DNA of 64,000 bases. Origin: Aquificota bacterium. GTDB lineage: Bacteria > Aquificota > Aquificia > Aquificales > Hydrogenothermaceae. Shown in pieces: positions 53,180-61,318 of the stretch; the first letter of the stretch is position 1, and each line of letters opens with the position of its first letter. A model generated the notes under the pieces. It did not search any database and was not told the DNA's origin. It saw only the letters and a list, made by a program, of their open reading frames with translations. A program made the position numbers and the translations under genes. The stretch spans positions 1 through 64,000 of the forward strand of contig JAADDZ010000021.1 in assembly GCA_013153635.1 (NCBI GenBank), in the 5' to 3' direction.

Positions 53180-53521
53180 ATGAAAGAAAAAAAAGAAGCT
53201 TTACTTCTTAGGGTATTCATTGGAGAAAAAGATAGAGACAAAAAAACAAAAAAACTCCTCTATAAAAGAATTGTTGAAATCTTAAAAGAAAACAATATAG
53301 CAGGCGCTACCGTTTTACGGGGCATTTTAGGGTATGGAGCTTCTTCAAAGATTCACGAATTTTCGATTCTCTCTATATCTGAAGACCTCCCTGTTGTGAT
53401 AGAAGCGGTTGATGAAGAAGATAAAATCAAAAAGGTCATTCCAAAAATAGAAGAGATTCTCTCTAGCGGGCTTATAACTACCGAAAAAGTTAATGTGGTG
53501 GTTTATGTTAGTGAAAATTAA
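53180..53521 (+). CDS. DUF190 protein (PII-like fold)
   Basis: 113 residues: ALLLRVFIGEKDRDKKTKKLLYKRIVEIL, then AGATVLRGILGYGASSKIHEFSILSISEDLPVVIEAVDEEDKI, which defines DUF190. The fold is like PII signalling proteins. In many genomes the gene sits next to crcB (fluoride exporter) but not here. It ends one base before the convergent tRNA-Asn gene. Confidence 0.9.
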   Translation: MKEKKEALLLRVFIGEKDRDKKTKKLLYKRIVEILKENNIAGATVLRGILGYGASSKIHEFSILSISEDLPVVIEAVDEEDKIKKVIPKIEEILSSGLITTEKVNVVVYVSEN

Positions 53522-53522
53522 A

Positions 53523-53598
53523 TGGCTCCGGAGGAGGGATTCGAACCCCCGACCCGGCGGTTAACAGCCGCCTGCTCTGCCAGCTGAGCTACTCCGGA
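53523..53598 (-). tRNA. tRNA-Asn (anticodon GTT)
   Basis: Minus strand. The acceptor stem TCCGGAG/CTCCGGA, D-arm GCTCAGCTGGCAGAGC, anticodon stem-loop GGCGG-CTGTTAA-CCGCC, T-arm with GGTTCGAAT, discriminator G and an encoded CCA (53525-53523) all fold well. 76 bases with CCA. Confidence 0.97.
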
Positions 53599-53645
53599 GC
53601 AGTTAGATAAATAATATATCAAACGATATGAATTTTTTCAAGTGC

Positions 53646-54722
53646 TTATGTGGTAGAGCCTTCTTCGTCTAAGTACAGTTCTCTAAATACTTCGTCTTTT
53701 ATCTGTACATTCTCTCCTTTGAATCCCGGTAGTGCTTCTATTCTGTACCATGCTGACCTATACCATATATCTGTAGGGGACTTTTTAACAGGTGATATTT
53801 GTGCGGCTTTCGTTTGGTCGTGATATTCCCAATTCATGTATGCATTAAAGTCTTGGATAATGTCTGTTATGACCATTCCATAGTCATTTATTAAGGCTCT
53901 TTGGAATTGTTGCCATCTGTTTATTGATGAATCTCTAAGTGTTAATCCAAAATACCCAGCAGAACCTTCGCCTTTTAAGGCTGATATTCCTCTGGCTATA
54001 AAGGCTTTGAATGCTTTAACTGTCTCTGGAGGGTCTGTGATAAATACGTCAAATGCTCCTATCCATTCTTCTGGAAATGGGTTTCTAAGGTCAAATACTC
54101 TTGCTTCAGCGTTGTTGATACCTAGTTCTTTGAATATCTTGTTATCAAACTCTATCGCTCTTTCGTCTATGTCAAGTATCAATACTTTTTTTGCTAATCC
54201 TGTAAGAGCTACTGCTAGTCCTGTTAGGTCGTCTTCTGCTCCCATTACTAGTATTTCTCTATCTCTAAGGTCTTCTCGTGAGTCTAAAAATAGTACTCTA
54301 GAGACTGTTGTTTCTGGAGTTACGCTTCCTTGGTCGTATTCTTGAACAGCTTTGGGTCTATCTTTTGTCAGCTGAACGAATGCTCTGTACCAGTCTATAT
54401 TTGCGTAAAATGGAATTCCTCTTCCTTCACACGCTTGACATGTATAGTCTACGTATGGAGGAATTCCTAGTTCTTTTACTAATTCTAGTCCTTTTTCTGT
54501 AAGATATAGTTCTTCATTCTCTACAGTTACGTAACCTTCTTTTATTAGAAGTTTTATTATCTCTGACGCGGCGGGTACTGGTTGGTCTGCATAATCAACG
54601 ATTTTCCAAAAATCTGAAGTTACCTGTAGTGCAGATAGTATCCTTTCTACACTTCTTCTGTAGAGTTTTATGTTTGTTTTTTCAGAAGCTTCTTTGGCGA
54701 TTTTTTCAAGGATTTCTATCAT
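53646..54722 (-). CDS. bpsA: branched-chain polyamine synthase BpsA
   Basis: 358 residues. BpsA adds aminopropyl groups from decarboxylated SAM to spermidine, making N4-bis(aminopropyl)spermidine, a branched polyamine of thermophiles that stabilises nucleic acids. The family motif GAEDDLTGLA (about 161), a PPE-type site in FITDPPETVKAF (about 233) and the C-x2-C near TCQACEGRG (about 94) are present, with a winged-helix-like N-terminus. It lies 3 bases after speE, whose product would supply its substrate. Confidence 0.9.
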   Translation of the reverse strand: MIEILEKIAKEASEKTNIKLYRRSVERILSALQVTSDFWKIVDYADQPVPAASEIIKLLIKEGYVTVENEELYLTEKGLELVKELGIPPYVDYTCQACEGRGIPFYANIDWYRAFVQLTKDRPKAVQEYDQGSVTPETTVSRVLFLDSREDLRDREILVMGAEDDLTGLAVALTGLAKKVLILDIDERAIEFDNKIFKELGINNAEARVFDLRNPFPEEWIGAFDVFITDPPETVKAFKAFIARGISALKGEGSAGYFGLTLRDSSINRWQQFQRALINDYGMVITDIIQDFNAYMNWEYHDQTKAAQISPVKKSPTDIWYRSAWYRIEALPGFKGENVQIKDEVFRELYLDEEGSTT

Positions 54723-54725
54723 TTA

Positions 54726-55565
54726 TCACACCTCGCTGATTAGTTTTTTGATAAATTCAGGAATGTTGAATAAACAGCTATAAAGTTTATCAGAAAAATA
54801 TTTGGTGTTCAAATCTTCGAATCTGTCTGGTGGAGGGTTTATTTTGGTAAAGTCTATGTGGTCTGATGCTATTGTATAGCTCCAAGTTCCTGAAGGATAA
54901 GATGGTACACTTCCTATATAGACTTGGGTATGGTTGAACACTTTTTTTATGTTTTTAACTGCATTTTTAAAGTATTCTTCTTGGAGTATTGGAGATTCTG
55001 TTTGGGCTACTAGTATTCCATTTTCTTTTAGGGCGTTTTTTGCTTTTTGGTAGAACTGCTCTTGGAAGAGTACTTTTGACTCACTTATTGGGTCTGAAGA
55101 GTCTATAATTATTACGTCATAGTGGTTTTGGCTTTCTCTTTCTTCTAAGAATTTGTTTCCGTCCTCTATGAAGATTTTTACTCTTGGGTCTTTTAGCTTT
55201 GATGAGATTTGGGGAAAGTATTTTTCTGCGGTGATTATCACTTCTTCATCTATTTCACATAGGTGAACTTCTTGTATATGTTTATGTTTTAGGGCTTCTT
55301 TTACGCTTCCTCCATCTCCTCCACCTATGATTAGGATTTTTTGGGGGTTTGGGTGTGAAACTAGAGCTGGGTGTACTAATAGCTCGTGATACATGAATTC
55401 GTCTTTTTCTGTGGTTTGGATAAGACCGTCTAATACTAGTACTTTTCCAAATTCATAAGTATCTAAAACTAGAATTTCTTGATATTTTGATTTTATTCGT
55501 TTTATCTCTTTTGCTCTAATTGTGAGTCCTATGTTTTCTGTCCAGTATTCTGTAAACCAAACCAA
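54726..55565 (-). CDS. speE: spermidine synthase-type aminopropyltransferase
   Basis: 279 residues. The dcSAM site is GGGDGGSVKEALKH (about 79-92) and the polyamine site contains DSSDPISE (about 152) and YPSGTWSYTIAS (about 222), with the N-terminal beta-domain VLDGLIQTTEKDEFMYHELL. In thermophiles the acceptor may be putrescine or agmatine; the sequence cannot say. It starts 2 bases after trpE and is followed by bpsA. Confidence 0.95.
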   Translation of the reverse strand: MVWFTEYWTENIGLTIRAKEIKRIKSKYQEILVLDTYEFGKVLVLDGLIQTTEKDEFMYHELLVHPALVSHPNPQKILIIGGGDGGSVKEALKHKHIQEVHLCEIDEEVIITAEKYFPQISSKLKDPRVKIFIEDGNKFLEERESQNHYDVIIIDSSDPISESKVLFQEQFYQKAKNALKENGILVAQTESPILQEEYFKNAVKNIKKVFNHTQVYIGSVPSYPSGTWSYTIASDHIDFTKINPPPDRFEDLNTKYFSDKLYSCLFNIPEFIKKLISEV

Positions 55566-55567
55566 TA

Positions 55568-57070
55568 TTATTCCTCCAATTTTTTTGTTGATTTTTCTGC
55601 TATTTCTACCGCTTTTATCAAAGCTTTTGCTTTGTTTAGGGTTTCTTCGTATTCTTTTTGGGGTTTTGAGTCTGCCACTATACCGGCTCCTGCTTGTACG
55701 TATATCTCGTCATCTTTTATTACTGCTGTTCTTATTGCTATTGCTGTGTCAAGGTTTCCATTGAAGGATATGTATCCTACTGCTCCTGCGTATATGCCTC
55801 TTTTTTCTGGTTCTAGTTCTTCTATTATTTGCATTGCTCTAACTTTTGGAGCTCCGCTAACTGTACCTACTGGAAAGACTGATTTTAAGACATCTATCGG
55901 GTGAAGGTTTTTCTTTATCTCTCCTGATACGTCTGAAACTATATGTATAACATGTGAATATTTTTCTATGTACATAAATTTGTCAACTTTTACTTTTCCT
56001 GTTTTGGATACTTTTCCTACATCGTTTCTTGCAAGGTCTACTAACATAAGATGCTCTGCTTTTTCTTTTTCATCTTTTAGAAGTTCTTTTTGCAGAAGTT
56101 CGTCTTCTTCGGGGGTTTTGCCTCGTGGTCTTGTTCCTGCTATAGGTTTTGTTAGTATTTTTTTATCTTTTACTGTTACTAGTATTTCTGGTGATGAACC
56201 GATGAGTTTAATTTCTCCAAAGTCAAGGTAGAATAGATATGGAGATGGATTTATAACTCTTATGGCTCTGTATACATTGATAGGCTCTGTGTTTAATTTT
56301 TTTGAGAATCTTTGGGATAAGACTACCTGTATTATGTCTCCTTCTTTTATGTAATTTTTTGCTTTTTTTACTGCGTTTATAAATTCTTCTTTTTTAAAGT
56401 TTGATTTCCATTTGGAGAGGTTTATCTGGGTTATGTTTTCTAGAGACATTCTAGGGAGTTCTTTTTTTGTGTACAGTTTTTTTTCTATGGTGTTTATTCT
56501 GTCTAAAACTCTTGTGTATTCTTGTTCTAAGTTGTTATCTTTGATTATTGCAGATATTATTATCTTTATTTTGTTGTTTACATTGTCAAAAGCTATAACT
56601 TCATCACTTAAAAAGAAGTATACCTCTGGTAGCTGTAGTATATCAGGTTTTTCATCTGGAATTGGCTCATAAAAATGGACAATGTCGTAACCTACATACC
56701 CTACGAAACCTCCCCAAAAGGGTGGAAGGTCTGGAAGCTGTGCTGGCTTGAAGTTTTTTAGGAGTTTTTTTAGTTCTCCTAGAGGGTCTTTTGTGGATTT
56801 TATTTTTATTTTTCCTTTGTCGTAGATTTCGGCATATTTTCCTTTTGTTCTTATGTATACTGGTTGAGACGAACCTATAAAAGAGTATCTTCCTATGTTT
56901 TCTCCCTTTTCTACACTTTCTAGTAGATAGTTAAATCTATTTTGGGAAGATATTTTTGAGAATACTGACAAAGGGGTATCTATATCTGCAAGTATCTCTT
57001 TGTATATGGGAATTACATTAAATTTTTTTGCGAGTTTTTTAAACTGCTCTAGTGATAAGTTAACTTCCAT
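55568..57070 (-). CDS. trpE: anthranilate synthase component I
   Basis: 500 residues. It makes anthranilate from chorismate with ammonia from a TrpG partner, which is not in the window. The LLES motif (FNYLLESVEKG, about 48) for tryptophan feedback, DLARNDVGKVSK (about 351), FPVGTVSGAPKVRAM and the C-terminal AGAGIVADSKPQKEYEET are intact. Bases 56334-56393 are 58/60 identical to a stretch in pabB. It heads a trpE-speE-bpsA operon, an unusual link between tryptophan and polyamine synthesis. Confidence 0.94.
   Translation of the reverse strand: MEVNLSLEQFKKLAKKFNVIPIYKEILADIDTPLSVFSKISSQNRFNYLLESVEKGENIGRYSFIGSSQPVYIRTKGKYAEIYDKGKIKIKSTKDPLGELKKLLKNFKPAQLPDLPPFWGGFVGYVGYDIVHFYEPIPDEKPDILQLPEVYFFLSDEVIAFDNVNNKIKIIISAIIKDNNLEQEYTRVLDRINTIEKKLYTKKELPRMSLENITQINLSKWKSNFKKEEFINAVKKAKNYIKEGDIIQVVLSQRFSKKLNTEPINVYRAIRVINPSPYLFYLDFGEIKLIGSSPEILVTVKDKKILTKPIAGTRPRGKTPEEDELLQKELLKDEKEKAEHLMLVDLARNDVGKVSKTGKVKVDKFMYIEKYSHVIHIVSDVSGEIKKNLHPIDVLKSVFPVGTVSGAPKVRAMQIIEELEPEKRGIYAGAVGYISFNGNLDTAIAIRTAVIKDDEIYVQAGAGIVADSKPQKEYEETLNKAKALIKAVEIAEKSTKKLEE
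56334..56393 (-). repeat. 60-base near-identical direct repeat, copy in trpE
   Basis: Matches 62049-62108 in pabB at 58 of 60 positions, same orientation; encodes EEFINAVKKAKNYIKEGDI. The surrounding paralogous regions are clearly less similar. Confidence 0.9.
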
Positions 57071-57112
57071 CTAAAACCTATGATGTTTTTGAACAATATT
57101 TTATCACAATGA

Positions 57113-57140
57113 TAAAAAAAACCCGCCGTTATTAGGCGGG
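57113..57140 (-). terminator. intrinsic terminator of the Hsp20 gene
   Basis: On the minus strand CCCGCC and GGCGGG (57140-57135 with 57127-57122) form a stem around a 7-base loop, followed by eight T's. It lies 22 bases after the hsp20 stop and before trpE. Confidence 0.88.
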
Positions 57141-57162
57141 CTTGGGGAGGACTGCCAATGGA

Positions 57163-57612
57163 TTATTTTACTTCAATTTTGACTTCGTGTTCTTGGTTTG
57201 CTTTTGGTAAAATCAATTTTAGGATACCGTCTTTGAATTCTGCTTTTGCTTCTTCTGCTTTTACTTCTGTAGGTAAGGGGATTATTCTTTCGAAAGTTCC
57301 ATAAAATCTTTCTTTTTTGTAGTAATTCCCCTCTTTTTTTTCTTCTTCTTTTTTCACTTCTCCTCTTATGATTACTGCGTTGTCTTTTATTTTTACTTCT
57401 ATGTCTTCTTTTTTGGCTCCGGGTATCTCTGCTTCTATTATTATGTTGTTGTCTTGTTCGTAAACATCTACTCTAGGAGACCAAGCTACCAATTGTGTAT
57501 CTTCTTTTGTGGGTATAAATTCAGAAAAAAGTTTGTTTAACTCGCTTTCTATTCTTGCTAGTTCTTTTAGTGGATTCCACCCTATTCTAGAAGGTACATC
57601 TCTTCTCTCCAT
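57163..57612 (-). CDS. small heat-shock protein (Hsp20/alpha-crystallin)
   Basis: 149 residues: variable N-terminus, alpha-crystallin domain from about 48 (VDVYEQDNNIIIEAEIPGAKKEDIEVKI) to 140 with the signature FKDGILKLILPK, and a short tail. It holds unfolding proteins without ATP. AGGAGGGG precedes the ATG at 57612. It has its own terminator. Confidence 0.95.
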   Translation of the reverse strand: MERRDVPSRIGWNPLKELARIESELNKLFSEFIPTKEDTQLVAWSPRVDVYEQDNNIIIEAEIPGAKKEDIEVKIKDNAVIIRGEVKKEEEKKEGNYYKKERFYGTFERIIPLPTEVKAEEAKAEFKDGILKLILPKANQEHEVKIEVK

Positions 57613-57640
57613 TGTAAAACCCCTCCTTTAGTAAAATTTT

Positions 57641-57669
57641 TATATAAAATATAATATTATTATACTCAA
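57641..57669 (-). promoter_or_regulatory. probable promoter of the Hsp20 gene
   Basis: Minus strand: TTGAGT (57669-57664), 17 bases, TATATA (57646-57641), 28 bases before the start. Other TATAAT-like hexamers overlap, so the exact element is uncertain. Confidence 0.45.
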
Positions 57670-57682
57670 ATTTTGCAAGGGT

Positions 57683-58933
57683 TTATTTGGTAGTTTTCTT
57701 TAAAATTAGTAGATATTCGTAATTTATACCGTTTGGGTTTTTATTGTTTCTTTTTGTAGCTAGTTTTTTGGCGATTATTGGGTCTACATAAAGTTGTTCT
57801 AGGGTGTAACCTTTTTCTAAGAAAAAGTCTGTTATAATTTCCCACAGGTTGATATGGTATCCTTTGAATGTGGGAGTCCCAACAAATATACATAACTTAC
57901 CATCTTTTTTTAGATAATGTGTGTATTTTAATAGGGTTTGTAATGTGTAGAAAAAGTATGAATCAAAAATGGTCTGATATTTTTTATCAAATGAATCGAA
58001 GTTTATTTTCTTTTTAATGTCTGTTAGGAGCTTAGAATGTAGTTCGTAATTTTTAGGAAGATTCCTATAGGGAATCTCCAGTTTAGATATGTTTCTTATA
58101 TCTGTATCATTATAACCTAACCAATATAGGTCTAGTTTTGTAGACCTAATGTATTCTTGAGCTTGTAGGTAGGGAGGCGATGTCAATATACAATCGATTT
58201 CTAAAGATTTATTTTCTAGCTGATAGTTAAAGCTATCATTTATAATAGTTATAGGTCTTGGTAACTGTCTTGATTTTGTTATTTTTCTCAACTCTTCAAT
58301 AGCTTCGGTTATGGTAAACACTCGTTGAATGAATTTTTCTTTTATGAGATTTTCTATTTGCTGACTAGCTACAAGATTATCTATCTTTTTTATTTTGTTT
58401 TTTGATTTATATAGTTTTGGAATGTTATTATCTGTGTACGAAAAATATCTACTTATATAAAGTAAAGCAAATTTTATTATCAAAGGATAAGCAAGCTCTT
58501 TTTGGTAGAAATTCCCCCAGAGTTTTGCTATCTTTTCTAAGATTTCATCGTGATACCAATGATTGATATTATCCCATCTTGGAATGAAGAGGTATGGATT
58601 TTTCTCTAGTATATAGTTTATATCTTTTTCTAGTTTTTGTTTTTGTATTGATTCATTAAAAGTTTTAATAGCAACTATATCTTTTAGTAAAGGATTTATG
58701 TCTATCAATATAGACCTTCTATTGGAAATAAAACTCTCTATCCCTACTGTCCCTCCACCTGCGAACATATCTAAAACAGTATCTAAGGGTTTGGTATAAG
58801 TGTCTAAAATAAATCTTACTACTTGGGGAATAAAAGCCGCAGGGTAATAATAGATTTTATGGGTGGCATATTTTGTAGTTATATGAGGATACTCTTCTCT
58901 AAAAGATTTATAAAACGGTGTCAGTGTTTGCAT
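57683..58933 (-). CDS. site-specific DNA methyltransferase, probably N4-cytosine
   Basis: 416 residues. The SAM motif DMFAGGGTVGIES (55-67) comes first and the catalytic TSPPY (251-255) follows after about 185 residues. SPPY is the usual catalytic form of N4-cytosine enzymes (N6-adenine enzymes mostly carry DPPY/NPPY), but classical beta-class N4 enzymes have the reverse motif order, so the base is not certain. The gene starts 1 base after the nuclease gene, forming a restriction-modification pair in which the nuclease comes first. Confidence 0.82.
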   Translation of the reverse strand: MQTLTPFYKSFREEYPHITTKYATHKIYYYPAAFIPQVVRFILDTYTKPLDTVLDMFAGGGTVGIESFISNRRSILIDINPLLKDIVAIKTFNESIQKQKLEKDINYILEKNPYLFIPRWDNINHWYHDEILEKIAKLWGNFYQKELAYPLIIKFALLYISRYFSYTDNNIPKLYKSKNKIKKIDNLVASQQIENLIKEKFIQRVFTITEAIEELRKITKSRQLPRPITIINDSFNYQLENKSLEIDCILTSPPYLQAQEYIRSTKLDLYWLGYNDTDIRNISKLEIPYRNLPKNYELHSKLLTDIKKKINFDSFDKKYQTIFDSYFFYTLQTLLKYTHYLKKDGKLCIFVGTPTFKGYHINLWEIITDFFLEKGYTLEQLYVDPIIAKKLATKRNNKNPNGINYEYLLILKKTTK

Positions 58934-58934
58934 T

Positions 58935-60053
58935 TTAGATTTTTCTCTTGTAATAGATAAATATTATAAGTATCAAATCTCTTATATAGATATAACTATC
59001 TTTACCATTTCTAAAGGGTAAATCTATATCTTTTTTTAGAACTTCAGAAGTCAACTTATCTGCGAGTAATATGTATTCATCTAACGATGAAATTTTTTTA
59101 ATCGTATTTCTTAGGTCTTTTGTTATTCCAAGTTCTTTTATTAAATAATGAATATAGGAAAATTTATGTAATTTGAGTCTTTCATACTCTAGACCTATAT
59201 ATTGATAAGCCATCCAAAAGTCGTCCCAATCAGATATTAGTTGTAGAAGTTTTATTAAATTCTTTTTTAAATTTTCGGACAAGATTAATTTCTCTGACAG
59301 TAAATCTACAAAATCATCTTGACCATAGACTAAATATAAATTTAATTTATTTTTTCCAAACTCAAAATCTACACCTTCTTTATTTACGCTTACCAATCTA
59401 CGGAAAAATTCTTCTTTATTTAAAGAGGTTTTACCTTTTAAATAATCATAAAATTTTTCTTTTGTTGTTCCTTGCTGTTGTTCCCCTAAACCTTCCCACA
59501 CAAAAGCTATATACTCTATATTATTTATACTTCCCTTATAGAATTCCTCTATGTACTTAATACCTTCTACCAAAGAAGTTTTTGCTGTTGTTCCCCCAGT
59601 ATCATCTCTTGACCTTATCTGTATAATAACTAATCTATCATTAGATTTTAGAAATATATCATAATCTGGTAAATTTTTCTTACTAGTATCAAATTCCTTT
59701 TTTTGTTCAATTTTATTTAAAATGGCAAAATCTTTCTCTTTCATTAATATACTCTTGATAATTTCTTCTAAAACTTTTCCCTGCCTAGCTCTAAAAGAGC
59801 TATGAACATACTGATGAAATGCAAAGTAATAAGGATACATACTAGCTATTACATAATTTTTGCCTCTTTTAGTAGCACTATCTATCCCAGCCACAAATCC
59901 CTTAATCTTATCTAAATTTTCTCTTAACATATCTAAATTGTTTTCTATAAAATCTGATATAAGTCTAAAAGATAAATCTAAAGGGGATTTCAAAATTTCT
60001 TTAATTTCAGCTATTTCTGTATCATTTATCAATAAAAGCAACCTTCTATCCAT
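58935..60053 (-). CDS. putative type II restriction endonuclease (PD-(D/E)XK-like)
   Basis: 372 residues, not recognised as a named enzyme. A helix with RARQGKVLEEIIKSIL (88-103) leads into PDYDIF (129-134) and VIIQIRSRDDTGGTTAK (142-158), which fits a PD-(D/E)XK core with the E-x-K replaced by Q145-x-R147, as in some restriction enzymes. Position beside the methyltransferase supports the role. The N-terminus at 60053 has only a weak AAGGGAA site. The last third is helical and of unknown fold. Confidence 0.72.
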   Translation of the reverse strand: MDRRLLLLINDTEIAEIKEILKSPLDLSFRLISDFIENNLDMLRENLDKIKGFVAGIDSATKRGKNYVIASMYPYYFAFHQYVHSSFRARQGKVLEEIIKSILMKEKDFAILNKIEQKKEFDTSKKNLPDYDIFLKSNDRLVIIQIRSRDDTGGTTAKTSLVEGIKYIEEFYKGSINNIEYIAFVWEGLGEQQQGTTKEKFYDYLKGKTSLNKEEFFRRLVSVNKEGVDFEFGKNKLNLYLVYGQDDFVDLLSEKLILSENLKKNLIKLLQLISDWDDFWMAYQYIGLEYERLKLHKFSYIHYLIKELGITKDLRNTIKKISSLDEYILLADKLTSEVLKKDIDLPFRNGKDSYIYIRDLILIIFIYYKRKI

Positions 60054-60181
60054 TTTAATTATGTTTTCCCTTTGATATATCTTTATTTAAATTTTTATTA
60101 TCATACCATTAATAGTTGATTAATAGAAAAATCAACACAATTTGTAAAATAATTAAGATTATTATTTCAAAGGATAATTCT

Positions 60182-61318
60182 ATGGATAAATTTCTGGATT
60201 TCTTAAAGATAGAATCTAAAGAAATTCTTGAAAAGAGTCTTTTAAATAAAATGTTTTATGGTGATGTGTTTGAAAAATACAAACAGGATAACGATAACGA
60301 CTCTATTATTATTGATTGGATAGGTGCAGAAGCAGATGTTTTTGAAAAGATTGACCTGTATGAGAATATTTCTGAAACGCTAAAGAGAATAAAAAGACTC
60401 CAGTCTAAGGGAAAATATGAGTACATACACGACAGCTACTTTCATCTGATTAAGTCTCTTTATAATTTTGGAGATAAAAAAGCGTTTGAACATTCTATAT
60501 CTGAATTTTTACTGTTTATTGATAATATCAAATATGTATCCCAAAGTTCTTACTTTGAAAAGAGAATTTCTGAACTTTTTGTCTCTCTTTATCTAAACTT
60601 CCTCGATAATAGTGCCAAAAAAGAAAATCTTCTAGAGATGTTTTATAGATTTGTACTTCAGTCTAGTTACTTGGACATAAATTCTATATATACTATGCTC
60701 TCAATGGAGTACCAAAATGAATCAAAAGCACAGCAGTATTATAAAATACTAGAGGTTGTATCTGACAGAATCCAAAATCAAAAGATTGAGATTTTAGACA
60801 AGATTCAGCTTGAAAACATAATGATAATGGCTACTGAAGAGAATCTTATTGATGAGGCTTTTAAGATTGCTGATAAACTAAACCAAGAGTATGGTTACAG
60901 TCCAAATATTGAATTTGTAAGGGTGAGAAAGATTCTAAATGAGTATATGGATAGTAAAATCACTAAAGATGAGGCGGAAAAAAAGGTTAATGAGATTTTA
61001 GACTTTATAAAGAGTTATTCCTCTAATCTTTCTGATGAGGAAAATAGGTATATATATTTTCTCGCTAAGTTAGAGCTTATTAAAACGTTTGGAGAAGATG
61101 AAAAAATATCTAACCTTATAGAAGAGATAGAATCTTTTTTAGAGAAAGATAACGTAGAATGTGAACTGTGTATGATTATCTTACTTGAGTGCTATGTTCT
61201 TACTAATGATGTAGATAAGTTTAAAAAAGTGTACCAAAAGGTAAAAAATTCTGAAAAATTATCTCAACATAAGGATATTATGGATTTTATAGACTTTTTA
61301 AATGATGAAATATCATAG
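60182..61318 (+). CDS. helical repeat protein of unknown function
   Basis: 378 residues from ATG 60182 (AAAGGA site); an earlier open extension is not supported. All-helical, acidic and lacking membrane helices or a signal peptide. Pairs of helices of about 35 residues (EKISNLIEEIESFLEKDNVECELCMIILLECYVLTNDVDKFKKVYQKV) look like TPR/SEL1-like superhelical repeats. No catalytic motif was found. It is divergent from the restriction gene and convergent with pabB (overlap 6 bases). It may belong with the restriction-modification genes or be independent. Confidence 0.7.
   Translation: MDKFLDFLKIESKEILEKSLLNKMFYGDVFEKYKQDNDNDSIIIDWIGAEADVFEKIDLYENISETLKRIKRLQSKGKYEYIHDSYFHLIKSLYNFGDKKAFEHSISEFLLFIDNIKYVSQSSYFEKRISELFVSLYLNFLDNSAKKENLLEMFYRFVLQSSYLDINSIYTMLSMEYQNESKAQQYYKILEVVSDRIQNQKIEILDKIQLENIMIMATEENLIDEAFKIADKLNQEYGYSPNIEFVRVRKILNEYMDSKITKDEAEKKVNEILDFIKSYSSNLSDEENRYIYFLAKLELIKTFGEDEKISNLIEEIESFLEKDNVECELCMIILLECYVLTNDVDKFKKVYQKVKNSEKLSQHKDIMDFIDFLNDEIS

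Noticed and set aside
57683-61318. A larger defence island
   Set aside because: Only the methyltransferase and nuclease show defence features; neighbours on both sides are housekeeping genes, and no integrase, transposase or attachment repeat was seen.
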